From NCBI RefSeq assembly GCF_024166365.1, contig NC_064819.1:111520293-111584292 (forward strand): a stretch of DNA of 64,000 bases, in the 5' to 3' direction. This DNA is from Elephas maximus indicus. Lineage: Eukaryota; Chordata; Mammalia; Proboscidea; Elephantidae. Position 1 is the first letter of the stretch, and every line of letters starts with the position of its first letter. The notes under the pieces are model-generated. The model worked only from the letters and a program-made list of their open reading frames with translations, searched no databases and was not told the DNA's origin. A program made the translations under genes and the position numbers. Shown here in pieces: positions 24,001-33,790 of the stretch.

Positions 24001-26542
24001 GTTTGTCATTAGCTATGGTTTGTATCCTGTTAATGTGTATTAGGGCCTCTAGCATTGATCCTGTTTTTTCTTCTATGATCTTTATAGTTTTTGGCTTTAT
24101 AATTAGGTCTTTGATCCATTTTGAATTAGTGTATGGTGTGAGGTATGGGTCCTGTTTCATTTTCTTGCAGATGGACATTCAGTTTTGCCAGCACCATTTG
24201 TTAAAAAGACTGTATTTTCCCCATATGATGGACTTTGGGCCCTTGTGGAAGATCAGGTGACCACAGGTGGATGGATTTACATCTGGGTTCTCAATTCTGT
24301 TCCACTGGTCAATGTATCTGTCATTGTACCAGTACCAGGCTGTTTAGACTACCATAGCTGTATAGTAGGTTCTGAGGTCAGATAGTGTGAGTCCTCTTAC
24401 TTTATTCTTCTTCAATAGTGCTTTTACTTATCCGGGGCTTCTTCCCTTTCTATATAAAGTTAATGATTAGTTTTTCCATCTCTTTAAAGAATGTTGTTGG
24501 TATTTCAATTGGGATTGCATTGTATTTGTAAATTACTTTGGGTAGAATTGCCATTCTCACAATGTTGAGTCTACCTATACATGAGCATGGTATGTTTTCC
24601 ATTTATGTAGATCTCTTGCTTTCTTGTGGTAGTGTTTTGTAGTTTTCTTTGTATAGATCTTTTACATCCTTGGTTAGATTTATTCCTAAGTATTTGGTTT
24701 TTTAGGGGCTACTATAAATGGTATTTTTTTTCCTGATTTCCTTTTCATCATTCTTTTTATTGGTGTATGGGAATCCAACTGATTTTTGTATCTTTGTCTT
24801 GTACCCTGCTACTCTGCTGAATTTTTCTACTAGTTCCAGTAGTTTTCTCATGGAGTCTTTTGGGTTTTCTATGTATAGTATCATATCATTCTGGCAGTCT
24901 TTCTAATTACATTTTTCTTAGATTGTTTTTTCATCTGAGCTATTTAATTTCATCATAAGTGTGTCTCATTAGTTTCTGTATCACATCATGCATGAAAATG
25001 ATGCTATTAGTTATTGGACAGAATGTAGGAGAATTGCCCCTCTTCATTAAGTCTTTGGAGTCCCTGGGTTGTGCAAATGGTTAATGTGCTCAGCTGCTAA
25101 CTGAAATGTTGGAGGTTCAAGTCCATCCAGTGGCAACTCAGAAGAAAGGCCTGGCCATTTACTTCCAGAAAGTCAGCCACTGGAAACCCCGTGGAGCACA
25201 GTTCTACTCTGACACACACAGGGTTGCCATGAGTCAGAATCGACTCGATGGCAACTGGTGGTGGTATTGTCTTTAATATAGCATCCGTGGCTGACCACAA
25301 ATTATATGCTCAAATAGCTTGAAGGTTAAAAACTGGATAAAGGGTACTTCACTCTCTGTGAGGAGTGGTCCAGGGGAGATATTCCAGAGAAATGAGTATT
25401 GAATAACAGCAAATGTACTTGAAGTGATTCTTAATTATAAAATTAGATTGTCATAATTTTACTTGGAATACTTTTTGTTGTTTACCTTGTTTTTCTGGGT
25501 TACGTATGGTCCCTTTTCTAATTTTAATTATTTTGCACTTGTAATAAAGAATTGGGACTAATCCGAAAGTTTCTTTTGTTAGGCTGTATTCCAAACTATG
25601 GGAAAAGATCTTTACCTCATGTTGTTGGATGATAATGGCAATTAAAGGTAACTTGTGTTTTTAAAGCAAAATGCCTTTATCACTTGAATCACCAAGTCTT
25701 AAAGATACCATTACCTTCAACCTCTTAAAAAAGATGATTTATTGATTTCCTTTCATGGTAGTAATAGGAAAAAAAAAAAAAAAAAGATGCTTTAGCTAAA
25801 AGTGTTCAATGTGCTTATGGTGATAACCAAGAAGAGAATTTCTTGAAATGGCATAGGAAATTTGTTTGCTGACTGAATTAATCTTGAAAATGAAATTGTG
25901 AATCTGATAAATGCCTATTTTAAAGGATTTCAGAGGATTTTGTAGGGTCAGTTAGGTCATATGTTCAATGATCTTCGTAAGCTAAATAATCTCTTGCAAT
26001 TTGTATCTGAGTTTTTAGTTTATATACTTGACAAGATTAAATCTGTTGAACGTTTCTGGTTATTGCATGGTGTTTCTCATAAACAGCACATTGGTTCTTA
26101 GAATGGAGGCACAGTGAGAATGAAATCAGCTCTTGGTGGCTTTAGTATCATGTGAAAAGTACAAAGTAATCAAAGGGACAAAGAACCAATCAGTTATCAA
26201 ACTTGTCAGCATCATCCTAGTAAAATAGAAAATTTCATAATATTTCAGGGAAATGTTATGACAGTTTCATGATATTTCAAGGAAACTTTTTTTGATAATA
26301 GTTACCATGTGAGAATCAAAATATAATTAAAAGAAAAAAAACCATCAAGTCGGTAGGAATAATTCACCATAGTAATTAGAATACATGTCTATTCCCGCCC
26401 CCCCCCCCCTTTTTTAGAGAACGTTAAGTGTGTTGTGGTCATATCCTTATAAATAATATTCTTGTGTTTATGTTTCTTTTCTCAACTTAAGGTTTTTCTC
26501 TTCTTGTTTTAGAAAAAGGTTCTGGAGGCGATGTTGATTTAA
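6053..26542 (+). CDS. TDRD6: Tudor domain-containing protein 6 (TDRD6), 4 coding exons
   Basis: Coding exons are 6053-12095, 17316-17443, 18804-18893 and 26513-26542. All have GT/AG borders and consistent phase and give 2096 aa plus stop, the length I recall for the human protein. Tudor cores are visible as a hydrophobic entry followed by W/YYRA and D(Y/F)G-type motifs, starting near residues 72, 316, 543, 825, 1044, 1359 and 1574. A more divergent C-terminal unit spans about 2029-2078. An acidic tract (D453 onward) and a long acidic, low-complexity tail (about 1660-2010) lie between. Known family role: binds symmetrically dimethylated arginines on PIWI-pathway and RNP proteins and is needed for chromatoid-body architecture and spermiogenesis. 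The start is the ATG in a CpG-rich context, N-terminus MCSTPG. The large intronless-like exon is normal for this gene. Confidence 0.97.
12452..15936 (+). mobile_element. 5'-truncated L1 with perfect 14-bp target-site duplication
   Basis: The insert 12466-15922 is flanked by identical copies of 'aaaaacacactgaa' at 12452-12465 and 15923-15936. It starts within ORF2 just before the reverse transcriptase region and carries the RT (12703-13248, including '[17 protein letters not shown]' and 'FDKVQHPF'), the rest of ORF2 (13533-14117 and 14247-14906, with frameshifts and stops) and a 3' UTR with a G-rich tract near 14962-14987. The catalytic FADD motif reads FVDD before a frame break. The A tail has become (AAC)n. 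It lies in sense orientation in TDRD6 intron 1 and is inactive. Confidence 0.95.
15937..16353. other. TDRD6 intron 1, no recognised feature
   Basis: AT-rich intronic sequence between the L1 and the next SINE. No gene, RNA or well-preserved repeat recognised. Confidence 0.5.
16354..16754 (-). mobile_element. AfroSINE, split by a second AfroSINE
   Basis: A - strand AfroSINE occupies 16364-16744 and is flanked by 10-bp repeats 'gtgtatgtct' (16354-16363 and 16745-16754). It is interrupted in the middle by a + strand copy at 16464-16626. The tail reads 'ttgctgttgagtcgattccg' and the tRNA-like head lies at the right end. Confidence 0.92.
16464..16626 (+). mobile_element. AfroSINE nested inside another AfroSINE
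   Basis: A full copy with tRNA-like head ('tggtgtagtggttaagtgct', B-box-like 'ggttcaaatc') and tail ('gagtcggaatcgactcaacg'). It is flanked by a perfect 12-bp duplication 'aatctttaccaa' (16452-16463 and 16627-16638) of the host SINE. Confidence 0.94.
16755..17315. other. TDRD6 intron 1, 3' part
   Basis: AT-rich intron. No recognisable gene or repeat. It ends in the polypyrimidine tract and tandem acceptor of exon 2. Confidence 0.5.
17316..17443 (+). CDS. TDRD6: TDRD6 coding exon 2
   Basis: 128 nt, residues 2015-2057, phase 1 to phase 0. It encodes the start of the eighth Tudor-like unit ([12 protein letters not shown] onward). The acceptor is the tandem 'tttagcag', so exon 2 may also start at 17319 with loss of one alanine. 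Donor 'aga|gtaagt' is strong. Confidence 0.94.
17870..18043. mobile_element. MER5-like hAT DNA transposon remnant
   Basis: The block 'tgaaaaccacctgtaccaga' through 'cttgagaaccattggtct' resembles the MER5 nonautonomous hAT family, including the terminal 'gagaaccattgg'. Subfamily and exact ends are not fixed. Confidence 0.65.
18804..18893 (+). CDS. TDRD6: TDRD6 coding exon 3
   Basis: 90 nt, phase 0 at both ends, residues 2058-2087 ([10 protein letters not shown] to DKSPSE). Acceptor 'ttaaag|gttttg', donor 'gag|gtatag'. It completes the C-terminal Tudor-like unit. Confidence 0.94.
19301..19634 (+). mobile_element. Two head-to-tail AfroSINEs within one target-site duplication
   Basis: Two + strand AfroSINE units, 19314-19473 and 19474-19621, lie between identical 13-bp repeats 'catctacatattt' (19301-19313 and 19622-19634). 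The first is complete. The second has a shortened head and variant middle. No internal copy of the duplication separates them. Confidence 0.88.
20234..20448 (-). mobile_element. AfroSINE
   Basis: Tail 'ttgctgtcaagttgattctg' at left, extended middle ('ctgtaaatctttacagaagc') and tRNA-like head ending 'gcaccaccagggc' at right. A short possible duplication 'tatatca' flanks it. Confidence 0.88.
20761..20980 (+). mobile_element. AfroSINE
   Basis: Full + strand copy from 'aaggagccctggtgacacag' to 'caatagcaatgagtttg', flanked by 8-bp repeats 'actaccac' (20753-20760 and 20981-20988). Confidence 0.9.
21420..21754. other. TDRD6 intron 3, low-complexity A/T tract
   Basis: Unassigned AT-rich intron ending in an A12 run followed by a long T run at about 21700-21733. 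No gene seen. Confidence 0.5.
21755..24904 (-). mobile_element. 5'-truncated L1 with internal rearrangement
   Basis: The L1 at 21770-24889 is flanked by 'tctggcaatctttct' (21755-21769) and a one-mismatch copy (24890-24904). On the - strand it begins in the RT region ('[11 protein letters not shown]'), runs through ORF2 to its C-terminus near 23265 and to the start of the 3' UTR near 23190. A 480-bp ORF2 piece in the opposite (+) orientation follows (about 22700-23185), then a short - strand RT piece (22616-22697), then the 3' UTR (22615-21770) with a T-rich tail. ORFs are all broken. Confidence 0.85.
25057..25264 (+). mobile_element. AfroSINE variant with RTE 5'-UTR-like insert
   Basis: tRNA-like head ('gtgcaaatggttaatgtgct'), then an 'agaaaggcctggccatttac' block resembling the RTE 5' UTR, then the usual tail ('catgagtcagaatcgactcg'). 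Flanked by short repeats 'gtcttt'. Confidence 0.87.
25583..25647 (+). CDS. TDRD6: Candidate alternative 3' exon of TDRD6
   Basis: A 65-nt segment with acceptor 'tttgttag|gct' and donor 'aaag|gtaact'. Joined after exon 3 it adds 20 residues (starting [14 protein letters not shown]) and a stop at 25643-25645, predicting a 2107-aa form with exon 4 as 3' UTR. The open, peptide-like reading suggests a genuine alternative exon, but there is no expression evidence in the sequence. Confidence 0.5.
25648..26512. other. TDRD6 intron 3, 3' part
   Basis: AT-rich intron with no recognised repeat apart from a C/T homopolymer stretch at about 26396-26415. It ends with the exon 4 acceptor. Confidence 0.5.
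26513..26542 (+). CDS. TDRD6: TDRD6 terminal coding exon
   Basis: After acceptor 'cttgttttag' the frame reads KKVLEAMLI then TAA (26540-26542), giving 2096 aa in total. The last residues are close to the family C-terminus as I recall it. Confidence 0.88.
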   Translation, partial: KKVLEAMLI

Positions 26543-27075
26543 CTGTGGATCCACAGATGTGGCCAGTCAGACAGACGCTGCTCATAAACAAGTAGCACCT
26601 TGTCCAGACCAACAGAGTGTTTGAGAAACGTGTGCGCAAGTAACTACAAGAAGCTGTCATTTTTGAAAACTTGGACATATGCCTAAAACAAAATAGGTAT
26701 CAGGTTGACTGTGCAGGTATATTTATAGTGGTATGGCTACATACACAGTTCTGGGATCTTTGCTATTCCTTTAAATGTCTTATGTTCCTAATCACCCAGG
26801 AAGATTTAGTTTGCTAAATGATTTGCTAAAGTACTTACTCATATTTCAGAAATCTATTTTGCTGTCTTTTGAATATAGTGTTTAAAATAAAATAGAAAAA
26901 TATAAGTTATAATGCTACTTAGAAGGATGGCTTTGTTAGGAGTAACTCCTGTAGAATTTTTGTTTTGTTTTTGAAGCTTTGCCTTGTCTGTCTGGTTAAA
27001 CTTTGACTAATATCCTATTTGAATTTGTTTAAATTTCATTTGTTAAGATTTAAATAAAGTTTCTCCTTAAAGGTA
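26543..27075 (+). other. TDRD6: TDRD6 3' untranslated region
   Basis: Follows the TAA stop. Contains an early AATAAA at 26886-26891 and a better placed AATAAA at 27053-27058. The exact cleavage site is inferred. Confidence 0.6.
27053..27058 (+). promoter_or_regulatory. Polyadenylation signal AATAAA of TDRD6
   Basis: Canonical hexamer about 510 bases after the stop, followed by a T-rich region. Confidence 0.65.
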
Positions 27076-27803
27076 TGGTAGTCTTATTTCATTAAAAAAC
27101 AAATAGAATTCTTGAATATCTGTGTTTACATAGCTCCTCCTTTCTAATTGAGAAAGCATAGTAATATTATATATTAGCTATTATGTGTTAGGAACTCAGC
27201 TGGTACCTTAAATGCATTCTTATTTGATTCTCCATTTGGAGGTGCTTATTAATATTATCCAAATTTTTAAGTGAGAAATTTGAAGCTTTTTAGAGAAGTT
27301 AAATAACTCACCCAAGGACAGATAGCTAGTGAGTCTCAGAGACTTGACAAAACCCAAACTCATCTAACTTCAAAGCCCATGCTTTTAAACATGGTTTTGT
27401 ATAGCCTGTAGTATGCAAAGAATAGGTCCTAGCTTTTGGAAACAGAACCTAGCTATATGCTGCTTAGTAGATATCTGACCTGGGAAGTTTATATAATGTC
27501 TTGAGCCTTTGATTTTACTCATCTGTTGAATGGAACTAATGAAGCCTTTCTTGCAGTGTTTTTAAGATTAGAAATAATTTGTAAAGTGTCTTTGTTTCCT
27601 AGTGCTGCTGTAACAGAAATGCCACAAATGGGTGGCTTTAAAGAATAGAAATTTATTTTCTCACAGTTCAGGGGACTAGAAATCCAAATTCAGGGCACCA
27701 GCTAGAGGCAAAGGCTCTCTCTGTGTCAGCTCTGGGGGAAATTCTTTGTCCCTCTAAGCTTCTGTATTCCTTGGTTCATTTGCCACGTGAAAACCCTAGG
27801 TTC

Positions 27804-28270
27804 TCCTTAGCGTGATTTATTATAGCCAATAAACAAGAGGCTGAGGTGTGAGATAAAAAAGACGCCTTTATTTCATTGCCCAAGGAAAGGAGCAATTGGG
27901 GTTGTTGCCTCCAGGACTGCTAGCAGGTGGCTTGGGGAGGTGGGCTTTTACAGAGAGCAGACAAGGAAATGCAAATTCATCAAGAATATTCAGGACTGAC
28001 CTTCATGCAGGTGCTCAGAGCTTGGTGATGACTAGGCTTTTTTTTTTAGACAAGGGTTCGATTCTCCAGGAGGGAGGAAGAGGGCAATTTTCCTTCATTA
28101 GCATGTTAAGGCTCCGCCTAGAGGCAGGTTGAGGCTATCTATGGCCCATTCTGTTGTTATCTTGTCAAGGACAATTTCAGAAGAATGTGTGGCTTATTCT
28201 GCTTGGTGTAGGAGGATAAGCCAGAGCAGGTGTTTCTTAGAAGGGCTGGGCTCTGAGGCTGCCCGCCTCA
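27804..28270 (-). mobile_element. Solo retroviral-type LTR nested in the MaLR LTR
   Basis: A 467-bp block absent from the sister LTR, flanked by 5-bp 'ggttc' on both sides (27799-27803 and 28271-28275). On the - strand it starts TGAGGC and has a polyadenylation-like AATAAA followed by 'ggcgtc' and a U5-like end. No coding capacity. Family not recognised. Confidence 0.65.
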
Positions 28271-28299
28271 GGTTCCTTGGTGATCTTCATGTGGCAGTT

Positions 28300-28350
28300 A
28301 TCTGTATGAGTCAGAATCGACTCGATGGCAACAGGTTTGGTTTTTTTGGT
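28300..28350 (+). mobile_element. AfroSINE 3' fragment
   Basis: Only the tail ('atgagtcagaatcgactcga', then 'tggcaacaggtttgg') is present, inside the MaLR LTR. Confidence 0.8.
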
Positions 28351-30298
28351 TTTCGACCCCCTTTACCCTTAGTTTGTGCTCACTTCTGTGTCTAATCCGC
28401 TCTTAAAACTCAGAAGTGATTAGGTTTAGGACACACCCTACACTGGTATGGTCTCATTAACATAAAAAAGACAACCGTATTTCCAGACAGGATTACATCT
28501 ACAGGTATAAGGGTTAGGATTCCAAAACATAATTTTAGGAGACACAATTCAATCCACAACATTCTACTCTTTGGCCTCCTAAAATTTATGTCCCCACATG
28601 TAAAAACACATTCATCCTGTCACATCATCCCAAAAGTCTTATCCCATTCCAGCAACAACTTCAAGTCCAAAAGTTCATCTTCTGATTCATCTAAAGCAAG
28701 TATGTGTGAGACTAGTATGTGTGTTCCACCCTGGGGCAAAATTCCTCTTCATCTGTGGACCTGTGAAACCTAGAATACAAGTTATCTGCTTCCCAAAGTA
28801 CAATGGTGGAATTGGCACAAGGTAGACATTCCCATTACAAATGGGAAAAGTTGTCAGGAAAAGAAGGGGTCATGGGTACTAAGCAAATCCACAGTCCAGC
28901 AGAGTAAATTTCATTAGTTCTCAAGGCTTGAAAATAATCTTGTGTTCTCTAGGACTGTCTGGGCAATGACCCCTTGGCTCTAGCCATCAGCCCCATCTTC
29001 CATACCTACTAGGACTAAAACTTCTGCTCTCTTGGCTTTGGGTAGCCCCATTCTCCTGGTTCACCTGAGTGGTGACTCCAGCCTCTTGGCCTCAAGTGTC
29101 CCCATTCTCCTGGCTAACGGGCTTGGCAGCCTCACTCTCTCTACTTTGGGTGTTGGCCCTGTTTTCTTGGCCCACCTAAATGGCAGCCCTACCCTCTGGA
29201 ACTGAGGTAGTGATGACTGAAGTTATTGAAACCTTTTTTTTAAGAGATGGTGGTTCCACCATTTGGAACCGGGGGAGTCCTGCCTCCCTGCTCCCCTGTG
29301 CTCCTTCTAACAGTTCTGTTGATCTTCAAACTACTCCCAGGATAATGGCTTCCTTTTCTTAGAGGACAACAGATGTTTGCAACGAAGTAGCTTCACTGGC
29401 CCGTTTACTGCCATAGAATTCAAGGAGTCAGACTGCTTTCCTTCATCTAGCTCTTTCTCTGTCCCTTTTGACCTAAATTGACAGGATATCTGCTGTGGTG
29501 TTAGATTAGATCTATCAGTCAAAAGCTGATCTCTTTAGCAAAGGATCCTGTGGCAATGCCTTTGGTCAAAGTTCCAGGACATCTTAATTTGTACAACAGA
29601 ATTTTCCAAATCTTTAAGTTCTGGCTTCATTTTTAAATGTATCTCTTTCATCCTGATTTTTTACTCTAAGTGGCAAAGGGAAACCACACTGCCCCTTCCA
29701 AATTTCACTTAGAAATCTGAGTTCATCACTTACAAGTTCTCCTTTTCACCAAACATTCAAACATAGTTCAGAAAAGTTCTTTGCCACTTTATAAAAAGGT
29801 CCATCCTTCTTCCTGTGTCTAATAATATGTTCTTCATTTCCTCTTGAAGCCACACCAAAGCACATTTAGGTCCACATTTCTAGAAACAGTCTGTTCATGG
29901 CAACAAGTTTTCCCCACAGCCCTCAATTCTTTCTGAGCACGCATCAGAATCACCCTTAATGTTGATAATTCTATCAACGGTCTCTTCAAGGCAGTTTAGG
30001 CTTTTAATATCAAACACCTCAAAATTCCCCCAGCCTCTATCCATTACCCAATTCCAAAATCCATTCTACATTTTAGGTATTTGTTAAAGCGGCACCCCCA
30101 ATTCTTGGTGCCAAATTCTGTCTTAATTTCCTGGTGCAGCTGTAACAGAAATACCATATCTGAGTAGCTTTAACAAACAAATTTGTTTTCTCATAGTTCA
30201 AGAGGCTAGAAGTCTCAATTCAGGGCACTGGCTCTAGGAGAAGCCTCTCTATCTGTAGGTTCTGGGAGATCTTCGTCTTTTTCAGCTTCTATAGCCCT

Positions 30299-30464
30299 AA
30301 TAGAAACCCTGGTGTTAAGTGCTACAGCTGCTAACCAAAGGGTTGGCTGTTCACATCCACCAGGCATTCCTTGGAAACTCTACGGGGCAGTCATACTCTG
30401 TCCTATAGGGTCACTCTGAGTCGGAATTGAGTCGACGGCACTGGGTTTGGCTTGGTTTGGTTTG
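30299..30464 (+). mobile_element. AfroSINE nested in the MaLR LTR
   Basis: Complete + strand copy with 8-bp target duplication 'atagccct' (30291-30298 and 30465-30472). Confidence 0.92.
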
Positions 30465-30702
30465 ATAGCCCTTGGTTCATTGTCGATACTCATGTGGCAT
30501 CTATCTTCCCGTTTGTGCTTCCTTCTGTGTCGAATCTGCTCTTTTTATAACTCAGAAGTGGTTAGGTGTAAGACACACCCTACAATAATATTGTCTCATT
30601 AACATAACAAAGAAATCCCTATTCCCAAAAGGGATTACATTCACAGGTAATGGAGTTAGGATTCCAACACATATCTTTTGGGTACACAATTCAATCTATA
30701 AC

Positions 30703-31426
30703 GGTGCCTGAAAAGGAATAGGCATTCGATGTTTCTGTCTTTTCCCTGAAAATACTCAATATGCATTATGTTGGTTTTCTCTTAAACCTTAACTCATTGG
30801 ATTAGTTATTTTCTCCTTTTGGCATCAGTATGTGCAACCAAGAAAGTACTGTTAAAAAGTCCTACTGAAGTGGACATCAATACAATTGGAATGTTTATTC
30901 ATTTCTAAAACGAGTAGGGAAAAGGTTTGCTAAGTGAGACTGGGGAAAAGGTGAATGTATAGGAAGCATTATTAGACCCTGAAGTCTGATGGGAATGGTG
31001 AGAATTAAGAACCTTAAAAGCTGGGTATAATTTCAGTAAGTAGAGAGGGTTTTGCACTAAAAATCATTGAGTTAGGTGAGCGTATTGTTTATTTTTGGGA
31101 AAATGAATAGACTTTGGCTCATTCACGTAGGAGAAATAGTTGTGAATTACCAGGCGAGAAGGTCAGAGGAGATGTATTAGGGCTAAATTATAGAAAGCCT
31201 TCAGTTTCAAGCTAAGGAGCTTAATTTAACTCCTTAGGCAAAAAAATGTAATATGAATAGCTAAAGGAGGAAAGAAGTCAAATTTCTCAAAATAAGTGAT
31301 ATTATACCTAAAAATAGGACTGAGGTACCAAGTCAGAACACACAGTTCATTATTAGCTGAGCAGAAGAGATAGGGATATAATAGTTAACCACACTTACTT
31401 ATTAGATATTGATTATCCCTGTTTCT
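30703..31426. other. TDRD6-PLA2G7 intergenic sequence
   Basis: No gene and no well-preserved repeat recognised. Confidence 0.5.
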
Positions 31427-32469
31427 ACAGGCTTGTTGTTGTTAGGTGCTATTGAGTCGGTTCCAACTTATAGCAATGCTGTGTACAACAGAAGGAAACA
31501 CTGCCCAGTCCTGCACTATCCTCACAGTTGTTGCTATGCTTGAGCCCATCTTCGCAGCCACTGTGTCAGTCTATCTCCTTAAGGGTCTTCCTCTCTTTTG
31601 CTGACCCTCTACTTTACCAAGCATGATGTCCTTCTCCAGGGACTGGTTCCTCCTGATAACATGTCCAAAGTACATGAGACAAAGTCTTGCCATCCTCGCT
31701 TTTAAGGAGCATTCTGGCTGCACTTCTTCCAAGACATATTTGTTCATTTTTCTGGCAGTCCATGGTCTATTCCATATTCTTTGCCAACCTCATAATTCCA
31801 AGGCATCAATTCTTCCTTGGTCTTCTTTATTTATTGCCCATCTTTAGCATGCATATGAGACAACTGAAAATACCATGGCTTGGGTCAGGCACACCTTAGT
31901 CCTCAAAATGACATCCTTGCTTTTTAACACTTTAAAGAGGTCTTTTGCAGCAGATTTGCCCAGTGCAATATATAATTTGATTTCTTGACTGTTGCTTCCG
32001 TGGCCATTGATTGTGGACCCACATGAAATGAAATCCTAGACATCATCAATCTTTTCTCCACTTATCATGATGTTGTTTATTTGTCCAGTTGTGAGGATTT
32101 TTGTCTTCTTTATATTGAGGTTGTAACCCATACTGAAGGCTGTAGTCTTTGATTTTCAGTAGTAAGTGCTTCAAGTTCTCCCCACTTTCAGCAAGCAAAG
32201 TTGTATCATACACATAACGCAGGTTGTTAATGAGCCTTCCTCCAATCCTATTGCCATGCTCTTCTTCATATAGTCCAGTTTCTGGGATTATTTGCTCCAA
32301 GTACAGATTGAATAAGTATGGTGAAAGGAGAAACCCTGATGCACACCTTTACTGCTTCTAAACCACGCAGTATCCCTTTGTTCTGTTCGAATGACTGCCT
32401 CTTGCTCTATGTACAGTTTCCTCATAAGCACAATTAAGTGTTCTGGAATTCCCATTTTTCCACAGGCTT
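31427..32469 (-). mobile_element. RTE-clade LINE, 5'-truncated
   Basis: The RTE spans 31435-32461 between 8-bp repeats 'acaggctt'. On the - strand it has part of the RT ('MEQIIPETGLYEEE', 'YVYDTTLLAES', a degenerate YxDD box), the C-terminal region and the RTE 3' tail at 31435. Frames are broken. Confidence 0.88.
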
Positions 32470-33177
32470 AATAATTGTGAATTCATAGGAACGAGGCTAA
32501 GAAATACTTAGGCCAAAAATAACTGAATGGCAGGAATTTGTATACCCCTTCGGAAACAAAAACATTTTTCACGACTCCTGGATGTGTAAGTGTGTATGTT
32601 TTTGTGCTTTTATTTCCATTTGTTATGTTATTCTATTTCCACTACTACATACAGAACTGAAAACATCCATTAAATAAAATAAAATTTATTTAAATTAAAA
32701 TTAAATCAAATTAGAAAATGAAGCTGTTAAATGTACTTTTAAATGTTTTCTCCATTAGCCTTTGCAGCTGTTGAGTGCATAGCTAATTTATTAATAAGTG
32801 TTACAGCTAGAATTCCTGGCCTGTTTTTATAGATGTAATACCAATGGCTCCATTCTTTAGTAAGTAGAATGCATCAAAGATACAGCTTTAAAAAGATGCA
32901 AATAAAATATCAACTTTCTGCCCTTAACTAGCTGCCTTTGCCCTGTCTCCAGTATTCTGTCCCTTCTCCATTCCCCGTAAGTCTTCATATTGAAACTATT
33001 AATATATTGTATCACAAATCCTATGGTAAGACAATGATTTTACTATCTCCTTGATCTAATTTTTCTTACTAGGACAAAAAGGTAAAGGGAAGTGCTGCCA
33101 AATATAAATTCTACCTAGAGAACTATTTTGTAAGAAAATCCCTTTTTATTGTATTTTTAGGGAGCCTCATGTCATTA
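32470..33177. other. AT-rich intergenic sequence near PLA2G7 3' end
   Basis: No gene recognised. A TTTATT (AATAAA on the - strand) at 33145-33150 is a possible but unproven polyadenylation signal for PLA2G7. Confidence 0.4.
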
Positions 33178-33307
33178 TGGAGCCCTGGTGGCAAAGCGGT
33201 TAAGGTCAGCAGTTCAAATCCACCAGCTGCTCCTTGGAAACCCTATAGGGCAGTTCCATATAGGGTCGCTATAAGTCAGAATCAACAGCACACAACAACA
33301 ACAATAA
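33178..33307 (+). mobile_element. AfroSINE
   Basis: Shortened + strand copy from 'tggagccctggtggcaaagc' to 'cagcacacaacaacaac', with an RTE-like (AAC)n end. Confidence 0.88.
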
Positions 33308-33403
33308 CATGTCTTCATTGGCATTGTTTTAATATACTTTCCCATTAAAAATACATAATGTAAAAGCAGTTTTTAATTTGACACAAAAAATTATCTTAAA
33401 AAA

Positions 33404-33562
33404 AAAAACCATTGCTGTCAAGTCGATTCTCACTCCTAGGGACCATACAGGACAGAGTAGAACTGCCCCATAGAGTTTCCAAGGATCACCTGGTGCATTC
33501 AAACTGCCAACCTTTTGGTTAGCATCTGTAGCTCTTAACCACTATGCCACCAGGGTTTCCAT
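33404..33562 (-). mobile_element. AfroSINE
   Basis: - strand copy from 'aaaccattgctgtcaagtcg' to 'actatgccaccagggtttcc'. It lies just downstream of the PLA2G7 stop codon and may fall in its 3' UTR. Confidence 0.92.
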
Positions 33563-33790
33563 TATCATCTTAGTAAAATTAAAATTTAGGCTGATATGAT
33601 TTTTGTACAGGACATTATTTCTTTACATTTGAAGAAAAAAATCTGAATCCAAGCTTCAATCATTATTATGGTATAGCTCACATTTTATAATGTTATTTTG
33701 GAAAATACAGTTACATACACATACATGCACGCATATATTTACTCTTTAAGACAGTTTTAAAACAAAACTTCTGTTTAAGGTCTTCTCAAT

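Larger units (their letters stand above)
27597..30702 (-). mobile_element. Complete MaLR-type LTR element (two LTRs and internal region)
   Basis: Two related LTRs in antisense orientation, 27597-28561 and 30119-30702, each beginning TGTC and containing 'aggattccaa' and 'acacaattcaat' near the far end. They flank a non-coding internal region (28562-30118) that starts 'ttctactctttggcctcc', as MaLR internal sequences do. No gag/pol frame is visible, as expected for this nonautonomous class. Both LTRs carry later insertions. A possible primer-binding start (TGG) lies next to the right LTR on the - strand. No clear target duplication remains. Confidence 0.82.

Noticed and set aside
33145-33150. 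AATAAA on the - strand as the PLA2G7 polyadenylation signal
   Set aside because: Using it would place two AfroSINEs in the 3' UTR. Possible but not supported by anything else visible, so not called as a feature.
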